From positions 1 through 36,939 of the forward strand of contig JAGVMV010000009.1 in the NCBI GenBank assembly GCA_020053595.1: DNA of 36,939 nucleotides. The letters are read 5' to 3'. Under the pieces are notes generated by a model that made no database searches, was not told where the DNA came from, and saw only the letters and a list, made by a program, of their open reading frames with translations. Of this stretch, positions 30,185-36,939 are shown in pieces (the stretch's first letter is position 1; each line of letters begins with the position of its first letter). Made by a program: the position numbers and the translations under genes. The stretch comes from Thermoleophilia bacterium (GTDB lineage Bacteria; Actinomycetota; Thermoleophilia; BMS3ABIN01).

Positions 30185-32385
30185 ACATCTACAGCCGGAT
30201 CAACCCCAGGCGGGTGCCGGAAAACAGCCTGGGTCTCAGGCTCAGCGTGCTGGCCGCCATCCTCACGGCCGAGATAGCCATCCTCTCCATGGGCTATTAC
30301 GATACGCTGAGCGTGCTGGGAGTGCCCACGCTCACCACAGCCGGGTTTGCCTACAGCTGGAAGTACCGGCAGCGGCGCAACCTGCTGATGAAATTCGTCC
30401 TCTCGATGCTGGTTATCGCGGTTGCTGTCCTCTTCACGCGGGAACTGACTATCAATATTTATGATACGCGTCTGCCACTGATCAAGTTACTCCTCTGGCT
30501 GCAGGTGCTCCATTCCTTTGATTTGCCTGCCCGCCGCGACCTCAAGTTTTCCCTGGCCAGTGGTCTGATCCTGCTGGCCTCCGCCGCCGTGATGTCAACT
30601 GGCATGGTCTACATCCTGGGGCTGGCGCCCTTTACCATCACCGCCGTGATAGCGCTCATCTTCCTTTATATCTCTGAGGCATCGCAACAGGCCGACCGGG
30701 TCCTGGAAGCGCGACCTGTCCAGGTCATCGCCTACGGGGCGTTCGCCTGGCTGGCCGGTATAGCCATTGCAGTGCCGCTGCTATTGATTATGCCCCAGAG
30801 TAGCCAGGCCCGTTTGCACGCTCAGCCTGTTTCCAATCTGCAGAAAATACTGGGGGACTTCACTGCGGAAGTGGTCAATCCCTCTTATTCCAGTGGCGGT
30901 AATCCCTTCGATCACCCGCCACAGTTCAGTCCCGAGTCTTATTATGGGTTCAATCCGTACATGGACCTGCGCTCACGGGGGAACTTGAGCGACGACGTCG
31001 TCCTCAAGGTGCGTTCTGACAACTACGATTTTTATCGTGGTGTCGTCTTTGACCGCTACAACGGCAAAGGATGGGAGATTTCCTCTGAGACAACCACTGA
31101 TATCACGACGGACTCACCGCCATTCACGCTCAGCGATTCCGAATATCCGGTGATCCCGGTCAAGTCCAGGCTGCAGAGTTTTTACGTACAAACGGAAATG
31201 CCCAACATCATCTTCGCTGCCTGGAAACCGCAACAGCTGTTCTTCCCGGCCAGCAAGATCAAAGTGGATGATTACGGCAGCATCCGGAGTCCTTACCAGC
31301 TTACCGAGGATACGGTCTATTCGGTCATTTCTGAAGAGCCGATATTCAGCGCCAGCACACTTCGACGCTATCCGCGTACATCTGACCCGCCGGCCGATTT
31401 TCAATATACCAGTCTGCTCGAGAGTGATGACATGCAGGTAGTTGCCAGCCTGTCGCACGAGATCACTGCGCCTTACAGCAATCGCTACGACAAAGTGCGG
31501 GCAATTGAAAAGTACCTCAAGGAAAACTACGCCTACGATCTCGATATACCGCCGTTAATGGAGAATAAGGACGCCGTTGCCTACTTCCTGTTCGACGAAA
31601 AACGCGGTTACTGCGAGCATTTTGCTTCAGCGATGGCAGTCATGGCCCGCAGCGCCGGCATACCGGCCCGGGTGGTGACCGGGTATAGCGGCGGAAGCTA
31701 CAACCCGTTCACGGCACTTTGGGAGATTAAACAAAGCGATGCCCATGCCTGGGTGGAGATCTACTTTGGCTCCGCCGGTTGGGCGCCGTTCGACCCGACA
31801 CCAGGATTCGAGGTCCCAGCCGGCCAGAACCAGGGCCAAAGCCCATGGATCGCGGGTAAGATCTTTTCCTATCTGGGAGATGTTCTGGGCGGAAGCGCTA
31901 TCGGTGGAGTTCTGGCTACCGCGAGTGGAGCCATCACGGGAGTCCTCGCTTTTGCACTGACGCTACCGCTCGGCCTGATAGCAGGCATCGTTTTGGGGAT
32001 GACCGTCCTTGTGTGGATCGGGCAGAAAGCCTCGCGGCCCCTGCTGATGAAGCGGCGGCGGCGCCGGTTTTTGATCAAAAGCCTGGGTCCGGACTATTCC
32101 AGCGAGAAGGTTCTCAGGGACTATCTGAAGCTGTCCATACGCCTGCAGCAGCGAGGCCTGGTACGGCGCCCGGATGAGACGATCAGGGAATTTGCCGAGC
32201 GAGTATCAGACTTCCTTGATTCCCGTGAATTTGTAGAACTTTCGGAAATGGTTGAACAGATACGCTACCAGAAGGTCAGTCTGCCCGAGCCCTCGGACTC
32301 TCAGGCGCGGAAGCTGGTAGAAAAGGTAATTTTCAAACTAAAAACAAAGGAACTGGGCGCCTGGCGTTCTAGAGGGCTTTTTTAA
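30166..32385 (+). CDS. Membrane transglutaminase-like protein (DUF3488 type)
   Basis: The 739-residue protein has six or seven N-terminal membrane helices (about residues 20-215), matching DUF3488. It then has an extracellular transglutaminase-like domain with the catalytic triad Cys483 (RGYCEHF), His527 (DAHAWVEIYF) and Asp543 (FDPTPGF). A further membrane helix (about 585-625) and a C-terminal DUF4129-like cytoplasmic tail follow. Such proteins may act as cysteine proteases or cross-linkers at the cell surface. The GTG start overlaps the DUF58 end by 19 bases. The end overlaps the converging small-protein gene by 17 bases. Confidence 0.9.
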   Translation: MFERFINIYSRINPRRVPENSLGLRLSVLAAILTAEIAILSMGYYDTLSVLGVPTLTTAGFAYSWKYRQRRNLLMKFVLSMLVIAVAVLFTRELTINIYDTRLPLIKLLLWLQVLHSFDLPARRDLKFSLASGLILLASAAVMSTGMVYILGLAPFTITAVIALIFLYISEASQQADRVLEARPVQVIAYGAFAWLAGIAIAVPLLLIMPQSSQARLHAQPVSNLQKILGDFTAEVVNPSYSSGGNPFDHPPQFSPESYYGFNPYMDLRSRGNLSDDVVLKVRSDNYDFYRGVVFDRYNGKGWEISSETTTDITTDSPPFTLSDSEYPVIPVKSRLQSFYVQTEMPNIIFAAWKPQQLFFPASKIKVDDYGSIRSPYQLTEDTVYSVISEEPIFSASTLRRYPRTSDPPADFQYTSLLESDDMQVVASLSHEITAPYSNRYDKVRAIEKYLKENYAYDLDIPPLMENKDAVAYFLFDEKRGYCEHFASAMAVMARSAGIPARVVTGYSGGSYNPFTALWEIKQSDAHAWVEIYFGSAGWAPFDPTPGFEVPAGQNQGQSPWIAGKIFSYLGDVLGGSAIGGVLATASGAITGVLAFALTLPLGLIAGIVLGMTVLVWIGQKASRPLLMKRRRRRFLIKSLGPDYSSEKVLRDYLKLSIRLQQRGLVRRPDETIREFAERVSDFLDSREFVELSEMVEQIRYQKVSLPEPSDSQARKLVEKVIFKLKTKELGAWRSRGLF

Positions 32386-32575
32386 CCAGTTCATTACCCA
32401 TTGCGGTGAGCTTTTGTGACAACTCCGAGCTTTTGTTGTTGATGGCCAGCATGGAGCCATCGTCAAAGTAGAGCTCGACCCGCGACTGGCGGCGGATTTG
32501 CCGAAGCAGCCAGGTTATCCCTAACGTTGACGCAATCGAGAGCAGGAATCCAAAGAAAAATCTTCCCCGGGCCAT
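32369..32575 (-). CDS. Small single-helix membrane protein, unknown
   Basis: The 68-residue protein has one N-terminal membrane helix (about residues 7-24, FFFGFLLSIASTLGITWL) and then a basic RQIRRQSR stretch. It ends in a short acidic/helical tail with VELYFDDGSMLAINN. No family is recognised. It starts 6 bases after the Roadblock gene stop and is thus probably co-transcribed and perhaps its membrane partner. Its 3' end overlaps the end of the transglutaminase gene on the other strand by 17 bases. Confidence 0.6.
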   Translation of the reverse strand: MARGRFFFGFLLSIASTLGITWLLRQIRRQSRVELYFDDGSMLAINNKSSELSQKLTAMGNELVKKAL

Positions 32576-32581
32576 TTTCCC

Positions 32582-32962
32582 CTACTTTCCGTAGTCGCCC
32601 TCGTCGGCTTCGCCCTCGAGGGCGGTCCGCAGGGCGGTATTAACGTCATAGAGCACCAGGCCCACGGTCGGGTCGGTGCCGGTAGATGCGGCCAGCCAGG
32701 TGTCCTTCTCGCCAGTGACTATAAAAACGCAGCCCGACTTGGCCTCGACAAACACCTGCGTGAGTGCCGGACGGTCCATCTCTTTCGCCGACCTGCGGGC
32801 TTCTTCCAGCATCCTTCGCGCCATCGCCACCATCGTTCCCTCGGACTGGCTGTTGGCTAGGGTGCTGGCCATCACTTCGTTTTCACCGCGCACCAGCACG
32901 GCATGGCGAATGCTGGTGGACATTTCCAGCAGTTCCTGTATGGCTTCCTTGGCAGTCGGCAT
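32582..32962 (-). CDS. Roadblock/LC7-domain protein
   Basis: The 126-residue protein has the Roadblock/LC7 pattern: an N-terminal helix (AIQELLEMSTSIRHAVLV), a strand-rich VRGENEVMAS segment, the helix EGTMVAMARRMLEEARRSAKEM, and paired strands TQVFVEAKSGCVFIVTG and TWLAASTG. It ends with a helix and an acidic tail. Bacterial members often regulate small Ras-like GTPases (MglB-type) or sit in gliding or sporulation clusters. No GTPase is encoded in this window. Family assignment by fold pattern only, so moderate. ATG start, 129 bases from the dnaE stop. Confidence 0.65.
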   Translation of the reverse strand: MPTAKEAIQELLEMSTSIRHAVLVRGENEVMASTLANSQSEGTMVAMARRMLEEARRSAKEMDRPALTQVFVEAKSGCVFIVTGEKDTWLAASTGTDPTVGLVLYDVNTALRTALEGEADEGDYGK

Positions 32963-33091
32963 GGTTCTCCTTATACCAGACGCTGTTCAGTAAGAGGGGA
33001 AGCTATCATAACACGAAGCACGAGACAAGAAAGACGTTTTCCATATACCGGTCTTTACCAGCGCCAGCAGCCGCACCACAACCACACTCCA

Positions 33092-36000
33092 TCAGGCGGC
33101 GGCCCCACCCTGCATATCAGCCGGGCGGCTCACGCTCACGTCACGGACACCTACGAAACCCTCCATGCGGGAGATGAATTCCGCCGCCGGATCTACCTGG
33201 TGGCCCAGCTTCAGCTTGCGAATGCCATCGTCGGTCATCATGCTGACTATTACCGGCGCGCGGCCTGGATAGCTCTGAAACAGGTCGCGCATTTCGTTGA
33301 GAATCCCCGGATCGAAATCATCCTGATCCAGTGAGAGTTGCACGACCTGGGCGACCTGGATGCCTTCGTCTTTCTGAGCGGCATCATCTATTTCACCCGC
33401 ATCTTTTCCTCTGGCCGACTGATCTCCCTCACCGCCGACGCTTCCCTCATCGGCCATTCGTGCCTGACGGCCACTGTCACCGATGCTGTTTAGTTTGGTA
33501 TCTCCCCCTTCACTACCCTCGCCGCGACGGACAAAATCGCTGATCTCGTTAGCCACTATCTTCACTTCACGTCTGCCGTCATCGTCGATGCCCTTGAGGT
33601 CGGCGCGGCCCTTGACCACCACCACCTCATCCTCCTCCAGAAGAGCATTGCACTTGTTATAAAGCTTGTTGAAGACGACGACCTCTGTGCTGTCTTCCAG
33701 GTCCTCAAGGTTGAAGAAGGCCATAGGGTCACCGCTCTTTGTGGTCAGCCGCTTCACCTTGCCGACCATGCCGATGACCTTGACCTTCGTCTTGTCGCGC
33801 ACTTCTTGCAACTGTGCAACTGTGATAGCGCCGGTAGCCGCGATCTCGTCTTCCAGACCTATGAGCGGATGGCCGGAGACGAAGATGCCCAGTCTCTCCT
33901 TCTCCAGCCTGGAGAGCTCCCTCGAACCGTATTCTCCGGCAGGGATCTCGGGGTCATGGACATCCTGTGCGGCGCCGTCATCCACCAGGTCGAATATCGA
34001 ACCCTGCCCCAGCAGGCTGTCCTGCTGGCTCTGGGAGCCCATGTTAAGGGCCTGCTCCATCACCGCCATCATTCCCTTACGGCTGGCGCCGGTGGAGTCG
34101 AGAGCGCCGCATTTTATCAGGCTTTCCAGGGCATTCTTTTTCAGCTGCTGTGATTCCACGCGGCGACAGAAGTCGAACACGGAGGTAAAAGGCCCGTCCA
34201 GTTCACGGGTCGCGATAATGGAGTCGATCGCCTTGCCCCCCACGTTCTTCACCGCGGTGAGGCCGAAGCGGATGCGTTCGCCAACGACTCTAAAGTCGCT
34301 GCCGCTCTCGTTCACATCCGGCGGCAGCACCTCGATGCCCATGCGCGAGCAAACGTTGACGTAGAAAGGCACTTTGTCCTTGGTACTCATGACGCTGGAG
34401 ATAGTCGCAGCCATGTATTCCACGGGATAGTTGGCCTTTAGCCAGGCGGTCTGGTAGGCCACAAGCGCGTACGCGGCAGCGTGGGATTTGTTAAATGAGT
34501 AACCGGCGGCCGCCTCCATCAACTTCCACAGCTTCTCGATGGCAACCGTATCTACCTGGTTCTCCTTGCAACCTTCCGCAAATTTGCTCTTGAGAGTCGC
34601 TAGCAGCTCCGGTTTCTTCTTGCCGATCGATTTTCGCAGGTCATCCGCCTCTGCCGGGGTCAGCCCGCCGGCCTTCTTGGCTATCTCCATCAGCTGTTCC
34701 TGATATATCGCGACCCCGTATGTAGGTTCGAGTATCTCCTTAAGCCGCACGTCAATATACTTGACGCCTTCGGGATATTTCTTGTTGCGCGCGTATGTGG
34801 GAATATGTTCCATCGGCCCCGGCCGATACAGGGCGACCAGCGCAATGATGTCCTCGAAGCAGGTCGGGCCGACGTCGCGGATTGCTTCCTTCATGCCCGA
34901 ACTTTCGAGCTGGAAGACACCGTCGCTCTGGCCTTGGCGCAGCATCTCGTAGGTCTTCTCGTCGTCCAGCGGCAGCTTTGAGAGATCGATTTCCTCTCCC
35001 TTACTATCACTGATGAGCCTGACTGCCGCCTTGAGGATGTCCAGGTTTCTCAGGCCCAGGAAGTCCATCTTCAGGAGGCCTAGCGCTTCGACATGGTTCA
35101 TCGTGAACTGGGTGATGACCTCAGCGTCCTCACCCTTCTGCTGCAGCGGCACGTACTCGGTCAGCGGCCGGTCCGAAATGACCACGCCAGCCGCGTGGAT
35201 GGAATCCTGCCTGATCAACCCTTCGAGGGGCAGCGCCAGGTCAATGATCTGCTTTGTCAAAGGTTCGTCGTCATAAGCCTGCTTTAATTCCTGCCCGGGC
35301 TTGAGGCAATGCGCAAGTTTAATGCCGGGGCCCTCGGGTATAAACTTCACGATCCGGTCGACATCGCCGTAGGGTATGCCCATGACACGGCCGGCATCCC
35401 TGGTCGCCTGTCGCGCTGCCATGGTGCCAAAAGTGATTATCTGGGCAACGTTCTCGCGGCCGTAGCGTTCAGCCACGTACGCCAGTACTTTCTCCCTGTC
35501 TATCGGCGAAAAATCGATGTCGATATCGGGCATGCTCTTGCGGCCGGGGTTGAGGAAGCGCTCGAAGAGGAGGTCGTACTTCAACGGATCGATGTCAGTG
35601 ATGCCTAGGCAGTAGGCAACCAGGCTGCCCGCCGCCGAGCCACGGCCCGGGCCGACAGCTATGTCGTTGTCCCGGGCGAACTTGACAAAATCCCAGACTA
35701 TGAGGAAGTAGGAGGCGAAGTCCATCTCGCCGATGGTCGCCAGTTCGAACTCCAGCCGCTCCCTGACTTCGGTCGACGCTCCCCCGGGATAGCGCCAGGC
35801 AAGCCCCTCTTCGCACAGACGCCGCAGGTACGCGTAGCCATCGCTCCCGTCAGCAGTCTCGAAGCCGGGAATCAGTAGCTTGTCAAAGTCCATTGTGACA
35901 TTGCAGCGGTCGGCAATCTCGGCGGTGCTTGTCAGCGCTTCTGGCGCGTATGAAAATTTCTCTGCCATTTCAGAGACGCTCTTGAGAAAGAAATCGTTGC

Positions 36001-36754
36001 TGGGCAGCGCCATGCCCTTGTCATCCAGTGAGCTGCCCGTCTGTATACAAAGCAACGCCTCATGGGCGGAGAAATCCTCTTCGCCCAGATAATGGACATC
36101 GTTGGTAGCGACCAGCGGCCGGCCGGTCTCGGCTGCCACCTCCATCACCAGCGGATTGATGGCCTTCTGCTCGTCGATGCCCTGGTTTTGGATCTCGATG
36201 TAAACATTTTCAGACCCGAAAATATCCTGCAAATCTTGGACTTCTGCGATAGCGGCCTCTTTATCCCCCGACTTGAGCAATTTGGAGAGGCGGCCGCTGA
36301 GGCAGCCGGTGAGGGCGATGATGCCCTCCGAATGTTCCCGCAACACCTGCTTATCCACGCGCGGTTTGTAATAGAAACCCTCGAGAAAGCCTTTGGAGCT
36401 GATGCGCACCAGATTCTGATAGCCGGTATTGTTCTCGGCCAGCAGGGTCAAATGATTCCAGTCCATTGATTTCTTCTCGAACCGGTCGGGCGCCACGTAG
36501 GCTTCAAACCCGATGATCGGCTTGATCCCGCGTTTGGTCGCCTCGCGATAGAACTCCACTGCTGCGGAAAGGACGCCATGGTCGGTGATGGCCACGGCGC
36601 TCATGCCAAGCTCCCGGCAGCGTTCAAGCAGTGGGACTATGCGGACAGCGCCATCGAGCACTGAATATTCACTGTGGACGTGGAGGTGGACAAATCCTGA
36701 CCCCGGCGGGGGTGCCGGTTCAGCGCCAACAGGATTGGCGTATGACTCACTCAA
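33092..36754 (-). CDS. dnaE: DNA polymerase III alpha subunit
   Basis: From the TTG at 36754 (GGGAG five bases upstream) the protein has 1220 residues; the TTG at 36811 in the same frame has no ribosome-binding site. A PHP domain with HLHVHSEYSVLDGA opens the protein. The polymerase core carries GRGSAAGSLVAYCLGITDIDPL and the metal-binding PDIDIDF (about residues 408-414). FNKSHAAAYALVAYQTAWLKANYP follows, then an OB-fold (KVKVIGMVGKVKRL) near 1010. A Gly/Asp/Glu-rich, low-complexity linker fills about 1075-1130 before the C-terminal domain. It is the replicative polymerase of the cell. The low-complexity linker is unusual. Confidence 0.96.
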   Translation of the reverse strand: MSESYANPVGAEPAPPPGSGFVHLHVHSEYSVLDGAVRIVPLLERCRELGMSAVAITDHGVLSAAVEFYREATKRGIKPIIGFEAYVAPDRFEKKSMDWNHLTLLAENNTGYQNLVRISSKGFLEGFYYKPRVDKQVLREHSEGIIALTGCLSGRLSKLLKSGDKEAAIAEVQDLQDIFGSENVYIEIQNQGIDEQKAINPLVMEVAAETGRPLVATNDVHYLGEEDFSAHEALLCIQTGSSLDDKGMALPSNDFFLKSVSEMAEKFSYAPEALTSTAEIADRCNVTMDFDKLLIPGFETADGSDGYAYLRRLCEEGLAWRYPGGASTEVRERLEFELATIGEMDFASYFLIVWDFVKFARDNDIAVGPGRGSAAGSLVAYCLGITDIDPLKYDLLFERFLNPGRKSMPDIDIDFSPIDREKVLAYVAERYGRENVAQIITFGTMAARQATRDAGRVMGIPYGDVDRIVKFIPEGPGIKLAHCLKPGQELKQAYDDEPLTKQIIDLALPLEGLIRQDSIHAAGVVISDRPLTEYVPLQQKGEDAEVITQFTMNHVEALGLLKMDFLGLRNLDILKAAVRLISDSKGEEIDLSKLPLDDEKTYEMLRQGQSDGVFQLESSGMKEAIRDVGPTCFEDIIALVALYRPGPMEHIPTYARNKKYPEGVKYIDVRLKEILEPTYGVAIYQEQLMEIAKKAGGLTPAEADDLRKSIGKKKPELLATLKSKFAEGCKENQVDTVAIEKLWKLMEAAAGYSFNKSHAAAYALVAYQTAWLKANYPVEYMAATISSVMSTKDKVPFYVNVCSRMGIEVLPPDVNESGSDFRVVGERIRFGLTAVKNVGGKAIDSIIATRELDGPFTSVFDFCRRVESQQLKKNALESLIKCGALDSTGASRKGMMAVMEQALNMGSQSQQDSLLGQGSIFDLVDDGAAQDVHDPEIPAGEYGSRELSRLEKERLGIFVSGHPLIGLEDEIAATGAITVAQLQEVRDKTKVKVIGMVGKVKRLTTKSGDPMAFFNLEDLEDSTEVVVFNKLYNKCNALLEEDEVVVVKGRADLKGIDDDGRREVKIVANEISDFVRRGEGSEGGDTKLNSIGDSGRQARMADEGSVGGEGDQSARGKDAGEIDDAAQKDEGIQVAQVVQLSLDQDDFDPGILNEMRDLFQSYPGRAPVIVSMMTDDGIRKLKLGHQVDPAAEFISRMEGFVGVRDVSVSRPADMQGGAAA

Positions 36755-36924
36755 AAGTTCTCCCTTAACCTCACGACGAAAGATTCTACTCCCGTCGCGC
36801 TGCCGGTTCAATGATAACCCGGCATAAACCGTTCATTCTGTCGTCCGCTCGGGCTACGGCCGCTGCCGGTGTTGCGAACGTTGCCATGTCTGGACTTGCC
36901 AGTCGTGAAGCTTAGTCAGCGGGC

Positions 36925-36939
36925 GGCGCCTTCGGCGCC
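36925..36939. other. GC hairpin at the right window edge
   Basis: GGCGCC TTC GGCGCC can form a 6-bp stem with a 3-base loop. Any T-tract would lie outside the window, so whether it is a terminator cannot be judged. The rest of 36755-36924 shows no recognised gene. Confidence 0.3.

Noticed and set aside
1-36939. CRISPR array, prophage or integrative element
   Set aside because: No regularly spaced direct repeats, integrase, phage structural genes or tRNA-linked attachment sites were seen; only the small inverted-repeat element at 8950-9120 looks mobile.

Overview
The window looks like a chromosomal, mostly housekeeping segment of a high-GC bacterium. The most likely source is an actinobacterial lineage outside the well-studied mycelial groups. 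The clues are a SepIVA-like septal protein beside coaD, rsmD and recG, frequent GTG and TTG starts, and the overall base composition. A PPi-type phosphofructokinase and a probable selenoprotein hint at an anaerobic lifestyle. The lineage call is an inference. No rRNA, tRNA, CRISPR array, transposase or phage gene was found.

Layout. 1-2670 (minus): the first codons of trpF, a CorA channel and a membrane-anchored L,D-transpeptidase. 2996-4527 (plus): an Fe-S-type PP-loop ATPase, then a 115-codon thioredoxin-like gene with an in-frame TGA at 4200-4202 that is best read as selenocysteine, then a strong terminator. 4562-10184 (minus): an ATP-type phosphofructokinase, a site-2-type metalloprotease, an 892-residue DHH-CBS-CBS-nucleotidyltransferase fusion, and a second, PPi-type phosphofructokinase. 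A 171-bp inverted-repeat element lies directly against the start codon of the fusion gene. 10369-11112: a small zinc-ribbon gene and a candidate structured small RNA (plus strand) with its own promoter and terminator.

11110-15907 (minus): recG, rsmD, coaD, a SepIVA-like gene, a DUF177 gene and rpmF, combining DNA repair, rRNA modification, CoA synthesis, septation and ribosome genes. rpmB diverges from recG. 16524-17620 (plus): a DUF4389 membrane protein and a decayed chagasin-type inhibitor. 17730-21766 (minus): a complete riboflavin operon, ribD-ribE-ribBA-ribH, preceded by an FMN riboswitch and an attenuator-type terminator. 21869-24754 (minus): rpe, three small membrane proteins (DUF4282, DUF4234, DUF2752) and an HU gene. 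24842-27655 (minus): a PmbA/TldE-TldD metalloprotease pair. 27938-32385 (plus): a MoxR ATPase, a DUF58 protein and a membrane transglutaminase, the classic three-gene set. 32369-36754 (minus): a small membrane protein, a Roadblock/LC7 protein and dnaE.

The most noteworthy item is the undeclared selenoprotein at 4131-4478. The hairpin after its TGA fits the bacterial SECIS geometry, and it may work with the PP-loop sulfur enzyme upstream. Next come the candidate small RNA at about 10745-10980 and the REPIN/MITE-like element at 8950-9120. All functions are read from sequence motifs only; no database search was run.
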